64,000 nucleotides of DNA from Halomonas sp. 'Soap Lake #6' (GTDB lineage Bacteria; Pseudomonadota; Gammaproteobacteria; Pseudomonadales; Halomonadaceae): NCBI RefSeq assembly GCF_003031405.1, contig NZ_CP020469.1, positions 2,356,001 through 2,420,000 of the forward strand. Reading direction: 5' to 3'. The stretch's first letter is position 1. Each line of letters starts with the position of its first letter. The translations under genes were made by a program, and so were the position numbers. This document shows positions 36,547-45,177 of the stretch, piece after piece. The notes under the pieces were generated by a model. The model saw only the letters and a program-made list of their open reading frames with translations, was not told the DNA's origin and searched no databases.

Positions 36547-36574
36547 TTGGCAAACCCCCTCAAATAACTATACT
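36547..36574 (+). promoter_or_regulatory. Sigma-70-like promoter of the candidate small RNA
   Basis: TTGGCA (36547-36552), a 16-base spacer, then TATACT (36569-36574). The predicted start is near 36581-36583, exactly where the 5' hairpin of the downstream RNA candidate begins. No coding gene follows on this strand before a terminator. Confidence 0.6.
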
Positions 36575-36581
36575 TAAATTG

Positions 36582-36675
36582 TACTCACTGGAGATCCTGT
36601 ACACCCTAGTCTGATACCAGTGAGTTGTAATGAACCAAGCCCTCTACTGCCCGCCTCTCTCCGGCGGGCTTTTTT
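36582..36675 (+). ncRNA. Candidate small RNA, about 94 nt
   Basis: A self-contained transcription unit in an otherwise empty gap. The 5' end forms a perfect 9-bp stem, ACTCACTGG (36583-36591) with CCAGTGAGT (36617-36625), enclosing a 25-base loop. An unpaired linker of about 23 bases follows. The 3' end is an intrinsic terminator: GCCCGCC (36649-36655), loop TCTCTCC, GGCGGGC (36663-36669), then six T residues. A good promoter sits directly upstream. The loop is pyrimidine-rich and complementary to purine-rich ribosome sites, suggesting a base-pairing regulator. I do not recognise it as Spot 42, RyhB/PrrF, RsmYZ/CsrB or 6S. A 23-codon frame from the ATG at 36631 reads through the terminator without a ribosome site and is not favoured. 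Confidence 0.55.
36649..36675 (+). terminator. Intrinsic terminator of the candidate small RNA
   Basis: A 7-bp GC-only stem (GCCCGCC / GGCGGGC) with a 7-base loop and six T residues on the plus strand. No plus-strand coding gene lies within 2.7 kb upstream, so it must serve a non-coding transcript. Confidence 0.85.
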
Positions 36676-36778
36676 ATCGCCGTTTCCTTAGGCTCCACTG
36701 AGTGAACGCCATTTATGTACATAACTGCCTATAACTAACCCCACTCCTATACTTTACCAATCCCGCTATCCTATATGG

Positions 36779-37789
36779 TTACTCAACGTGAATAACGACT
36801 TCAACACGGCGGTTGCGCGCACGGCCCTCTTCAGTACTGTTATCTTCTAAGGGCCGAGTCGCTGCCAACCCTACTGCTCGCAGACGCTCAGGGGCCACAC
36901 CTGCGGCTTCAAGCTCTTCCACAATGGCAATAGCTCGAGCACTTGAAAGCGCCCAGTTGGATGAAAACTCAGGTGTATTAATAGACTGGCTATCAGAGTG
37001 TCCCTCTACCCATACTTCGCCATCGTAACGCTGAATAGTGTCCATCAAACTGCTGACAAGCGACGAGCCACCCTCAGAAAGCTCTGCTGCTGCTGATGGA
37101 AATAGCAGTTGATCCTGTACTCGCAAGCTGATGCCTTCAGCAACCCGCGACACTTCGACGCCTTCAAGATTAGGTAAGTAGAGGGATGCCCCTACACGCT
37201 CCAATAAGGTTTCATCAAGCGCAAAAATGCTGCTGGCAGTTTCTTCCTCTATTTCTTGAACATTGACCGGCGGACGGTCAGTCAGCAGCACCATGTAATT
37301 AGATAGCGGAGACACTGGCTGATTCTCGTTGGTAGCCAGCAATGGTCGTGGCAACATCACATCCACAACGGGTGTTTCTTGCACTGTCGTATCCTCAACT
37401 ACACGCGCCAATAACGGAGGCACTCCCACTGCGGGTCGGCGCGCAGGTAGCCCAGCGACACCCAGCGCAGCACTGACCGCCATTGGGCTCAGCTCTCCTG
37501 GAGTCATGTAAAAGGTATAGGCATCACGCTGCTGACGAACATTGGCAAGCTCAGCGGGTAGCGGTACTTCAAGTGTAGGCAGCACATCATACGCCGGTGC
37601 CGATGCATCTTCTTGCGGAAGCCACGTAGGGCTAGTCACCCCCGCCGCCGCAATAATAATCACGAAGAGCGCTACTAACAGCGTCATAATATCAATATAG
37701 CTAATCATCCAGCCGCTATTGCTATCATCATCAGTGTAGGCGGTAAGGAGAGAGTCATGACGCGGTCCAGCGCGGTGATCTTCAAGCAT
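36779..37789 (-). CDS. MotB-like OmpA-domain protein (no MotA partner nearby)
   Basis: A 336-residue inner-membrane protein. Near residue 27 WMISYIDIMTLLVALFVIIIAAA looks like the single membrane helix of MotB, including an Asp at the position of the MotB proton-carrying residue. A long, Pro-rich, little-conserved periplasmic linker follows. The C-terminal OmpA/MotB peptidoglycan-binding domain is clear (VWVEGHSDSQS, NWALSSARAIAIVEEL, AATRPLEDNSTEEGRARNRRVEV). MotB normally pairs with MotA in an operon, but no MotA, TolQ or ExbB gene is next to it. It is divergent from two lipoprotein genes. It may be a stator subunit, a LafU-like protein or a standalone cell-wall anchor. Confidence 0.82.
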   Translation of the reverse strand: MLEDHRAGPRHDSLLTAYTDDDSNSGWMISYIDIMTLLVALFVIIIAAAGVTSPTWLPQEDASAPAYDVLPTLEVPLPAELANVRQQRDAYTFYMTPGELSPMAVSAALGVAGLPARRPAVGVPPLLARVVEDTTVQETPVVDVMLPRPLLATNENQPVSPLSNYMVLLTDRPPVNVQEIEEETASSIFALDETLLERVGASLYLPNLEGVEVSRVAEGISLRVQDQLLFPSAAAELSEGGSSLVSSLMDTIQRYDGEVWVEGHSDSQSINTPEFSSNWALSSARAIAIVEELEAAGVAPERLRAVGLAATRPLEDNSTEEGRARNRRVEVVIHVE

Positions 37790-37892
37790 GGGAGCAATTA
37801 CTCATTCAAGTTTTTAACCTCGTGGCCGATTTAAGTTAAGCGTGGCAAACTAGTCTATCAAAAGCCGTTTTGTGGCAATAAGGAACTATCAG

Positions 37893-38630
37893 GTGCGTAT
37901 TTGTTTTATTTCATTCGCTAAAGCTCGTTTTTTACGCCCTGTAAGCCTAGGGCTTGCAAGCCTTATGCTTAACGGCTGTTTTTACGCTAATACCTCTCAA
38001 GCACCTATCGCAACAACCTATCCCTATACAGAACAACAGCGGATGCAGGCTGCCCAGCACTGGGAAGTTTTGGCTCAGAATGAAGCTTCCGGTATTTTAC
38101 GCAGCGAGCGTGTTCGCTTTAGGGATTTACACATCCCAGCTGGAGAGTCTAGCCACCTCAGTGCCTACAGCGGTGGAGAGTTCGAACGTGGCTTTCGCAC
38201 GTTACTTACCAGCGAGCTAGTTTCCCGAGGAGGAAATGTAACCACTCAACCACACGCAGGTAGCGCCATCGTCCAGGTTAATGTTGAGGTGGTTGAGCAT
38301 CGGGGCCGGGGATATACGCGCCCTCCCCTTGGCGCCTATACAGCTCTTGCAACTGGAGTTGCAGTGGCTAGCCTCCCACTCCGTAATTGGAGTGAGCCTG
38401 CACTAGCGTTAATCCCTGCAGCCATGCTAGCTGACACTACCTCTGGCAGCTGGACACATACAGGCAATGAGGAGATTATCGTTACCACTCAAATTGTTGA
38501 GGACAACCGGATTCTCTACTCCTCCTCCAATATTTATTACATCAACGCGGGAGATCGGCGCCATTATGCACCACACCGCGTTCCCCAAGCGCCTGCTACA
38601 CCCACTGTTTCCATCACTGACACCTGGTAA
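37893..38630 (+). CDS. Lipoprotein of unknown function, upstream of flgO-like gene
   Basis: A protein of about 245 residues with a lipoprotein signal: basic N-terminus, hydrophobic stretch and lipobox LNGC (SLMLNGCFYANTS). The mature part has a GYTRPPLGAYTALATGVAVASLPL segment; I cannot name its family. The frame is open from a GTG at 37872, but AAGGA lies 8 bases before a second GTG at 37893, which I prefer. Its stop is 4 bases before the next ATG, so it is coupled to the FlgO-like gene. Its neighbours suggest an envelope or flagellum-linked role, but this is inference. Confidence 0.7.
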   Translation: MRICFISFAKARFLRPVSLGLASLMLNGCFYANTSQAPIATTYPYTEQQRMQAAQHWEVLAQNEASGILRSERVRFRDLHIPAGESSHLSAYSGGEFERGFRTLLTSELVSRGGNVTTQPHAGSAIVQVNVEVVEHRGRGYTRPPLGAYTALATGVAVASLPLRNWSEPALALIPAAMLADTTSGSWTHTGNEEIIVTTQIVEDNRILYSSSNIYYINAGDRRHYAPHRVPQAPATPTVSITDTW

Positions 38631-38634
38631 CGCC

Positions 38635-39225
38635 ATGCTTTTATCTTCTTCAGCAGCTTCTCTGCTGCGCTGTTTGCCACGTAAAGCTTGTTTACTGCTG
38701 CCGGTGTTGAGCATGCTTATGCTTGTAGGGTGTAGCACCCTTGGCAATACGAACCACACTAATACTGCACCAGAGCCTGACCTGTCAGAGTTGGTACACG
38801 CAGCTGCCAGCCAAATGGTAAGCAATAACCCAGACCTAACCCGTCACAGCCCTATGATTGCGGCTACTTTTGTTAGCATCGATAACCTGAGCCAATCCTC
38901 AACATTTGGCCGCATCAGTTCTGAGCTGATGGCATCCGCCTTAGCCCGCGAAGGCATGCAGGTTCGCGAAGTTAAAATGCGCGACAGTATGTTCATCGAA
39001 GAAAACGTGGGCGAGCTCATTTTATCTCGCCAAGTACAGCGGTTAAGTGCTCAACATAATGCGCGCTCTATATTGATGGGAACCTATGCACAAGGGCAAG
39101 ACTACCTCTATGTCAGCGCACGGGTAGTGAGAGCAGGTGATGCGATGGTATTGAGTAGTGCAGACTTCCGACTACCACTCAACAATAACACGCGCAGCTT
39201 GCTAGAGGGCCAAGGCGGCTGGTAG
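38635..39225 (+). CDS. FlgO-like outer-membrane lipoprotein
   Basis: A 196-residue lipoprotein with lipobox LVGC (LSMLMLVGCSTLG). The mature domain (IAATFVSIDNLSQSSTFGRISSELMASALAREGMQVREVKMRDSMFIEENVGELILSRQ) matches the FlgO family, outer-membrane lipoproteins linked to the flagellar H-ring in Vibrio. The ATG follows the previous stop by 4 bases, and the weak ribosome site suggests coupling. Similar domains occur in non-flagellar envelope proteins, so a flagellar role is not certain. Transcription ends at the strong hairpin at 39247. Confidence 0.82.
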   Translation: MLLSSSAASLLRCLPRKACLLLPVLSMLMLVGCSTLGNTNHTNTAPEPDLSELVHAAASQMVSNNPDLTRHSPMIAATFVSIDNLSQSSTFGRISSELMASALAREGMQVREVKMRDSMFIEENVGELILSRQVQRLSAQHNARSILMGTYAQGQDYLYVSARVVRAGDAMVLSSADFRLPLNNNTRSLLEGQGGW

Positions 39226-39246
39226 TGAACATGCTCTTATGAAACC

Positions 39247-39281
39247 AAAAAAGCGCTAACCCAGTGGGTTAGCGCTTTTTC
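39247..39281. terminator. Bidirectional intrinsic terminator (flgO-like / glyA)
   Basis: AAAAAGCGCTAACCC, a 3-base loop, then GGGTTAGCGCTTTTT: a 15-bp perfect stem with A- and T-runs on the two sides, between convergent genes. Confidence 0.93.
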
Positions 39282-39328
39282 TTTACATACTGCTAATCAG
39301 CAATACTTACCGCACTATAGAAGAGCAA

Positions 39329-40594
39329 TTACTTATAAACGGGGAAGCGGCTACACACTTCTGCCACTTTATCCAGCACCTGGGCTTCTAACTCACTGGA
39401 ATCTTCACCTTTCGCCAGCACATCAAGAATGTCACAAATCCAGCCAGCCAACTGGGTACACTCTTGCTCGCCAAAACCACGGGTAGTCACTGCTGGCGTA
39501 CCGATGCGCAGACCAGAAGTGACGAACGGGCTTTGTGGATCGTTAGGCACTGCGTTTTTGTTCACGGTAATGTGGGCGCGGCCAAGGGCAGCATCAGCAT
39601 CTTTACCGGTCACACCCTGCTTGATCAGCGAAAGCAGGAATAGGTGGTCTTCAGTACCGCCGGAAACAATATCGTACCCACGATCAATAAATACCTTTGC
39701 CATCGCCTGGGCGTTCTTCACCACCTGCTGCTGGTAGGCTTTAAACTCCGGTGCCATCGCTTCTTTAAAGCAGATCGCTTTAGCGGCGATAACATGCATC
39801 AACGGACCACCCTGACCACCAGGGAATACCGCAGACTGAAGCTTTTTCTCAATGTCTGCATCATTCTCAGCAGAGAGAATCACACCACTCCGGGGGCCAC
39901 GCAGAGTTTTATGCGTAGTAGAGGTAACCACGTGAGCATGGGGCAGCGGGCTTGGGTAAATGCCTGCTGCGACCAAACCAGAGACATGAGCCATATCCAC
40001 CAGAAGATAGGCGCCCACTTCGTCGGCGATTTCACGGAATTTAGCCCAATCAACAATTTGTGAGTAGGCTGAGAAACCCGCAATAATCATTTTAGGCTTG
40101 TGCTCGCGTGCCAGCGCCGCCACTTGATCATAGTCGATCAGGCCTTGTTCATTCAGGCCATACTGAATAGCGTTATAGTGCTTGCCAGAGAAGTTAGGCT
40201 TGGCACCGTGGGTCAGGTGGCCACCAGCATCAAGACTCATGCCCAAAATGGTATCGCCGGGTGTTACGAGCGCTTGAAAAACCGCACTGTTAGCCTGGGA
40301 GCCGGAGTGAGGCTGGACGTTAACATAGGTTGCACCAAACAGCTCTTTGGCATAATCAATAGCCAGGTTTTCAGCAATGTCGACAAACTCACAGCCACCG
40401 TAGTAACGCTTGCCGGGATAGCCTTCAGCGTATTTATTGGTCAGTTGGCTGCCTTGGGCTTCAAGTACGCGGGGGCTAGCGTAGTTTTCGGAAGCAATCA
40501 GTTCAATGTGAGCTTCTTGACGTGCCACTTCTTTCTGCATGGCATCAAACAGCACATCATCGAATCCAGCAATTGTCATATCACGGCTGAACAT
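39329..40594 (-). CDS. glyA: Serine hydroxymethyltransferase
   Basis: GlyA interconverts serine and glycine with tetrahydrofolate, using PLP. The 421-residue protein shows [49 protein letters not shown] and the PLP-lysine motif [16 protein letters not shown]. Length and the N-terminal [12 protein letters not shown] match the E. coli enzyme. GAGG precedes the ATG at longer than usual spacing. It is monocistronic. Confidence 0.98.
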   Translation of the reverse strand: MFSRDMTIAGFDDVLFDAMQKEVARQEAHIELIASENYASPRVLEAQGSQLTNKYAEGYPGKRYYGGCEFVDIAENLAIDYAKELFGATYVNVQPHSGSQANSAVFQALVTPGDTILGMSLDAGGHLTHGAKPNFSGKHYNAIQYGLNEQGLIDYDQVAALAREHKPKMIIAGFSAYSQIVDWAKFREIADEVGAYLLVDMAHVSGLVAAGIYPSPLPHAHVVTSTTHKTLRGPRSGVILSAENDADIEKKLQSAVFPGGQGGPLMHVIAAKAICFKEAMAPEFKAYQQQVVKNAQAMAKVFIDRGYDIVSGGTEDHLFLLSLIKQGVTGKDADAALGRAHITVNKNAVPNDPQSPFVTSGLRIGTPAVTTRGFGEQECTQLAGWICDILDVLAKGEDSSELEAQVLDKVAEVCSRFPVYK

Positions 40595-40820
40595 CGGCGG
40601 GAACCTCGTAACGAGAAAGGGTCATCATGGAAAAGCGAGGGCGCTATCATAACGCAGCCTGACGCGACTTTCATCGCATCCGCGTCAGGTGTTACATGAG
40701 TATGTTTCATGATGGTATTGGTGCCAAAAAGCTGACCAACTGGACAGCCATACTATTTTAGTTCACCGCTACCGGTCAGTCGTTTAGCACTCCCCACTGA
40801 GTCCCTTTTGAAGAGAGGCA

Positions 40821-40847
40821 AAGGGGCGGCTAAAATAGCCGCCCCTT
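40821..40847. terminator. Strong hairpin downstream of ybbP
   Basis: AAGGGGCGGCTA (40821-40832) pairs perfectly with TAGCCGCCCCTT (40836-40847) around AAA. It lies 15 bases past the end of ybbP. On the minus strand only a short T-run follows. The rest of the 268-base gap to glyA shows nothing else. Confidence 0.7.
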
Positions 40848-40862
40848 CCTGCTCATAAGGCG

Positions 40863-43427
40863 TTACGCTTCACCCAAAAGTCCCAAGCTGGCAGCGGGGG
40901 CTTGGCGCCTCAAACTATAAGAAAGCACGTGACCAATAATACCGATTAACAGCGCCCCACCTAACGGCAGCATGACCCAAAGCCCCCAATGCAGGCGGGG
41001 AGTTAGCTCTAGCCAGTAAAGGTACAATGCAGCGGTAGCTAGTTCAGCCAGCACCGCGCCCATCAAACCACTGGCAAATCCCAGTAACGCATACTCAGCT
41101 CCTTGCACGCGGGAAATCATTTTGGTGCCCGCACCAAACACACGCAACAAGCCACTTTCATGAGCTCGAGCCGGCCTACTAGCGGTAAGGGCTGCGTACA
41201 GCACGCTAATACCTGCCAGCAGCACCAGCGCTAATACAAGCTCTATTGCCCGGGTAACCTGAGTCAGCACCTCTCGTACCTGGCCTAAAATAGCATCTAC
41301 ATTGAGTAGCGATACACCAGGAAAATCACTCACCAACTGTCGAATTAACCCTTGTTCGACATCAGGCAAGTGAAAGGCGGTGATATAGCTATGCCCAAAC
41401 GATTCCAGCACACCCGGCGGGAAGATAATGAAGAAATTGGGGGTGAAGCTATCCCAATTAAGGCTACGCAAGCTTTCAATGCGGGTAGCAATCGTATCCC
41501 CTCCTACCGAAAATGTTAGCTCATCGCCAATCCCCAACCCTAACCGCTGGGCGAGGCCATCCTCCATGGAAATAGGCGTAATCCCATTTGTAGGTTTGGG
41601 CGTTGCGTCTACTTCTCTCATAAAGCCTTGGGACTCGCCTGTCGGTGTAAACCACTGCCCAGCAACAATTTGGTTACCTTCCGGCACCTCAGCCTGCCAG
41701 GTTAAGTTCAGCTCGCGACGTAGAGAATTATCCCCTCTGGCATCTGGCGGCACCGCATCCCGCGGTGCTTGCCCATTGATGCCAGTAATGCGGCCGCGCA
41801 CCATGGGGTACAGCGTGCTTTGGGTCTCCACACGAGGTGCCACAGCATCTTCAAAGGCGTCTCTCTCACTAGGCTGTATGTTGATAGCAAAATAGTTAGG
41901 CGTGTCATCCGGCATCTGATCTTGCCAGGTAGTCAATAGATCACCACGCACCAAAACAATCATCGCCATAGCAAAAAAAGTGACCGAGAATGCCAGCAAC
42001 TGCCCTAAGCCCGCTTGTTTTCTTCGTGCTAACTGCCGGCCACCCAAACGGAATGCTTGTGACCACTCACTTTTTCCTGACAATCGCTGTACCCCTTTTA
42101 GCAAGCCACTGAGTAACAGTGAACTCGCCAGCCAGAGCACGCAGAGTAGTGCAGCACCGCCAATCAACAACGCTAACGCCAGAGGAAAACTCCCCGAGTA
42201 CAGCCATAGCAAGCCTCCAAACACGATGCTTGCCACTCCAACGACCAACCAGGCCGACGGTGGTAACGGATCCAGTTCGCGGCGCAGTACCTTAAGCGCA
42301 CTAACCTGCTTAATACGCAATAACGTTGGCCCGGCAAAGCCAACAAGCACCGCAAGGGCGGTAAAAATCCCCAACCAAAGCGGCATAATGCCGGGAGGCG
42401 GTAGGGTCATGGGCAAAAAACTAGTGAGCAGCCAAAGAAGCACCGCCTGCCCAACTAAACCAAGCAACGCACCAACCACCGAGGCAGTCAGCGCTAATCC
42501 CAGCAGTTGCATGGTAAAAATCGTCACTAATTGATACTGGCTGGCACCAAAACAGCGTAATAATGCGGCAGTATCCAGGTGGCGTTCCACATAACGGCGG
42601 GTTGACATAGCCACCGCTACGCCAGCCAGCAGTACAGCGGCTAAACCGGCAAGCCCCAAATAGCTTTCGGCACGCTGCAGGGCATTACCTAGCTGGGGGC
42701 GATCTACTCGAACATCGCGTACGTCAACACCGGCTCTTCTAAGCTCGCCAAGTAGCCCCTGTACTTGTTCCAGCGCGGCAGGAGGCCCCGCTGCCAGTAG
42801 TTCAAACTCAATACGAGAACCTGGCTGCACCAAACCCGTGGCTTCCAGATCGGCGGTATTAAGCATTAAACGAGGGTTGAAGTTGCCAAACCCACCGGAT
42901 TGGTCTGCTTCGCGTTCAATAATACCGCCAATGGTAAGCTCGGTTTGGCCCACTTGAACACGGTCGCCAAACTCGACTTCTATCAGTTGGGCAAGCCTTG
43001 GGTCTACCCAGGCCTCCCCCGCTGGCGGGCCAGAGGCTATTTGTTCGGTGCCGTTACCAACATCCACATGGGAGACACCGTAATGGGGATAAACATCATC
43101 TACCGCCTTAAGGCTCGCGGGCTGAAAGCGATCACCTCTGCTAATCATTGAAACAAGCTCAACTTGATCACTTAACACAAAGCCTGCCTGCTCTAACGTA
43201 CTACGCAGCTCAGCAGAAAAAGGTTCGCGCTGCTCAAGTACCAAATCCCCCCCCAGCATTTGTCCAGCCTGACGCTCCAAGCCTCGCTCTAACCGGTCAA
43301 GAAAAAAGGCAATCATCGTAGAGGCAGCAACCGCCAACACGAGTGCAATAAACAGCGCCCGAACATCTGCTGCTCGCAGGTCACGCCTTAGACTGCGGGC
43401 AGCAAGACGCCAGTTAAGATCACTCAT
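40863..43427 (-). CDS. ybbP: ABC transporter permease YbbP (FtsX-like, large)
   Basis: An 854-residue inner-membrane protein with an N-terminal helix (ALFIALVLAVAASTMIAFFLD), a large extracytoplasmic domain, and two FtsX-type permease modules separated by a second periplasmic domain. About ten membrane helices fit the YbbP family, partner of the YbbA ATPase. The family is often linked to lipid or lipoprotein handling, but its substrate is not settled. The ATG at 43427 lies inside the end of ybbA (8-base overlap) with a GGGGGTGG ribosome site, so the longer frame to 43475 is rejected. The ybbP-ybbA / tesA arrangement matches E. coli. Confidence 0.92.
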   Translation of the reverse strand: MSDLNWRLAARSLRRDLRAADVRALFIALVLAVAASTMIAFFLDRLERGLERQAGQMLGGDLVLEQREPFSAELRSTLEQAGFVLSDQVELVSMISRGDRFQPASLKAVDDVYPHYGVSHVDVGNGTEQIASGPPAGEAWVDPRLAQLIEVEFGDRVQVGQTELTIGGIIEREADQSGGFGNFNPRLMLNTADLEATGLVQPGSRIEFELLAAGPPAALEQVQGLLGELRRAGVDVRDVRVDRPQLGNALQRAESYLGLAGLAAVLLAGVAVAMSTRRYVERHLDTAALLRCFGASQYQLVTIFTMQLLGLALTASVVGALLGLVGQAVLLWLLTSFLPMTLPPPGIMPLWLGIFTALAVLVGFAGPTLLRIKQVSALKVLRRELDPLPPSAWLVVGVASIVFGGLLWLYSGSFPLALALLIGGAALLCVLWLASSLLLSGLLKGVQRLSGKSEWSQAFRLGGRQLARRKQAGLGQLLAFSVTFFAMAMIVLVRGDLLTTWQDQMPDDTPNYFAINIQPSERDAFEDAVAPRVETQSTLYPMVRGRITGINGQAPRDAVPPDARGDNSLRRELNLTWQAEVPEGNQIVAGQWFTPTGESQGFMREVDATPKPTNGITPISMEDGLAQRLGLGIGDELTFSVGGDTIATRIESLRSLNWDSFTPNFFIIFPPGVLESFGHSYITAFHLPDVEQGLIRQLVSDFPGVSLLNVDAILGQVREVLTQVTRAIELVLALVLLAGISVLYAALTASRPARAHESGLLRVFGAGTKMISRVQGAEYALLGFASGLMGAVLAELATAALYLYWLELTPRLHWGLWVMLPLGGALLIGIIGHVLSYSLRRQAPAASLGLLGEA

Positions 43428-44211
43428 TGCCACCCCCGTTGATAGACACCGGCTCAAATGGTTCAAGTTTGCCATTAGCTAATCGCAAACAGCGGTCACA
43501 GCGACGTGCAAGGGCGTGATCATGGGTAACAAGAATCAGCGTCGTACCTGCTTCTCGGTTTAGAGTAAACAGTAGGTCAATGATTTGCGCACCAGTATCT
43601 GGATCGAGGTTGCCGGTAGGCTCATCAGCAAACACCAATTCTGGGTCGGTCACAAAAGCGCGGGCAATAGCTACTCGCTGCTGCTCCCCACCGGAAAGCT
43701 GTTTAGGCACGTGGCACGTGCGCTCACCAAGCCCTACGCGCTCAAGCCACTGGGCAGCCACGTGGTCTTCCCCTGCCCGAGGGGAGAGTTCTAATGGTAA
43801 CAGCACATTTTCAAGCGCGCTCAAGGTGGGTAGTAGTTGGAAGTTTTGAAATACAAAACCTACACGTCCAGCACGTAGCGCCGCCCTGCCATCTTCATCT
43901 AAACGACTCAGGGGTTGCCCAAATAGTGTCAACTCACCATCACTTGGGGTATCTAATCCTGCTAAAAGACCTAGAAGTGTCGATTTACCAGCACCACTTT
44001 TACCTAAAATGGCAACGCTTTCCCCAGCTGCCACGCTCAAGGAAAGGTCGTGTAATATATTTAACGAACGCTCACCGCTAGTTACCTGCTTTGAAAGTTT
44101 TTCAGCAAGCAATACAGGCGGGTACACCCCGGCATCAGGAACCTTATGGGCAGAAGCAGTGTCGGTGGAGGGCTGGTGTGCAGGCGCGTCATCGGCTGGC
44201 AACGTAGACAT
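43420..44211 (-). CDS. ybbA: ABC transporter ATP-binding protein YbbA
   Basis: An ATPase of the LolD/MacB/YbbA type. Walker A is GKSGAGKST, the Q-loop is FVFQNFQLLPTLSALENV, the signature is LSGGEQQRVAIARAF, Walker B is LVFADEPTGNLD, and the switch His is in LVTHDHALA. An N-terminal tail of about 35 residues is not conserved. The start is uncertain: in-frame ATGs lie at 44211, 44232 and 44244 and none has a good ribosome site. The last two would overlap the 5' end of divergent tesA. It is coupled to ybbP. Confidence 0.9.
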   Translation of the reverse strand: MSTLPADDAPAHQPSTDTASAHKVPDAGVYPPVLLAEKLSKQVTSGERSLNILHDLSLSVAAGESVAILGKSGAGKSTLLGLLAGLDTPSDGELTLFGQPLSRLDEDGRAALRAGRVGFVFQNFQLLPTLSALENVLLPLELSPRAGEDHVAAQWLERVGLGERTCHVPKQLSGGEQQRVAIARAFVTDPELVFADEPTGNLDPDTGAQIIDLLFTLNREAGTTLILVTHDHALARRCDRCLRLANGKLEPFEPVSINGGGNE

Positions 44212-44230
44212 TGGGTCAGAGGAGTAAGGC

Positions 44231-44992
44231 ATGAAGCGTGGCATCCCTGTAGCTTGGCAAAAACCAGATTGGCAAAAACTCAGTCGGCAAAAACTTAGTC
44301 CGCAAAAACTCAGTCAGCAAAAACTCAGTCAGCAAAAACTCAGTCGTATGGTAACCGGAGGGACGCTGGCACTGGTAGTAACCTTCGGAGCTTCATCGCT
44401 CAACGCAGATCAAAACCCGACCCTGCTAGTAATGGGTGACAGTTTAAGTGCCGCCTACGGTATTGAGCAGGAACAGGGTTGGGTCACGTTATTGGAACAA
44501 CGCCTTGAAGGCCAGGCAAAGGTGATAAATGCCAGCATTAGCGGTGAAACCACATCCGGCGGAGCACAGCGCTTTGCTGATATTATCGGACAACGACAGC
44601 CTGATATCGTTCTTTTAGAACTGGGGGGGAACGATGGCCTACGAGGCTTAGACCCGAACCAAATGCGAGCCAATCTAGCAAGTATGATTGAACAAAGCCA
44701 ACAGGCCGATGCTGAGGTATTATTGCTTGGTATTGATATTCCCCCTAACTACGGCCAAGCCTACCGCGATGCCTTCACCAGCGTTTTTCACTCCCTCGCC
44801 GATGAGTATGAGGTTTCGTTAGTCCCCTTTTTGCTAGAAGGCATAGCACTTAATGCCCAACTGATGCAAAGCGATGGCATTCACCCTACCGCCGAGGCCC
44901 AGCCAACTATTCTTGAGAACGTGTGGCCAGCACTTCAGCCGATGCTTGCTGAGCTAGGGCTAGCTGAACAGGAACTAGAAGAAGCAATGTAG
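44231..44992 (+). CDS. tesA: Arylesterase / acyl-CoA thioesterase TesA with a repeat-encoded N-terminal extension
   Basis: A 253-residue SGNH/GDSL hydrolase, usually periplasmic, that cleaves thioesters, esters and lysophospholipids. The blocks are present: GDSLSAAYG (Ser), LELGGNDGLRG (Gly, Asn), and DGIHPTAEAQ (Asp, His). The oddity is the first 39 residues: six xQKLS-like pentapeptides encoded by a 15-bp minisatellite, ahead of a signal-peptide-like MVTGGTLALVVTFGASSLNA. AGGAG stands 7 bases before the ATG at 44231, whereas the internal ATG at 44348 has no ribosome site, so the repeat is probably translated as a long basic n-region. It is divergent from ybbA, as in E. coli. Confidence 0.9.
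   Translation: MKRGIPVAWQKPDWQKLSRQKLSPQKLSQQKLSQQKLSRMVTGGTLALVVTFGASSLNADQNPTLLVMGDSLSAAYGIEQEQGWVTLLEQRLEGQAKVINASISGETTSGGAQRFADIIGQRQPDIVLLELGGNDGLRGLDPNQMRANLASMIEQSQQADAEVLLLGIDIPPNYGQAYRDAFTSVFHSLADEYEVSLVPFLLEGIALNAQLMQSDGIHPTAEAQPTILENVWPALQPMLAELGLAEQELEEAM
44256..44345. repeat. 15-bp minisatellite inside tesA, six units
   Basis: Six tandem 15-base units from 44256. The first is degenerate (GGCAAAAACCAGATT). The others are variants of AGCAAAAACTCAGTC, and the last two are identical. The period is a multiple of three, so copy changes would keep the tesA frame. They encode WQKPD, WQKLS, RQKLS, PQKLS, QQKLS and QQKLS. Confidence 0.92.
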
Positions 44993-45003
44993 CCCCAGCT
45001 AAC

Positions 45004-45034
45004 AGCCTCAGCCAAGGATGGCTTAGGGCTTTTA
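45004..45034 (+). terminator. Probable terminator of tesA
   Basis: AGCC-TC-AGCC (45004-45013) pairs with GGCT-TAG-GGCT (45020-45030) and is followed by TTTTA on the plus strand, just after the tesA stop. Confidence 0.6.
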
Positions 45035-45107
45035 CAACCACCTTCCACCTACCAACACTACTTATCATTGTCTTGGTTTTTGTTTTCTAAATTTTTATTT
45101 TCTAATA

Positions 45108-45135
45108 TTGCAGCTTTCTCGTAAGCATATATAGC
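45108..45135 (+). promoter_or_regulatory. Possible promoter of lapG-lapD
   Basis: TTGCAG (45108-45113) and TATAGC (45130-45135) are 16 bases apart in an AT-rich gap upstream of lapG. The match is modest, and the region is AT-rich enough to give such hits by chance. Confidence 0.3.
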
Positions 45136-45177
45136 ACTCAGATGCCGTAGCTTGTAGTCTTAATAAATATTCGATGA

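Noticed and set aside
36631..36702. A 23-codon open frame inside the candidate small RNA
   Set aside because: It has no ribosome site and reads through the intrinsic terminator, so it is probably chance.
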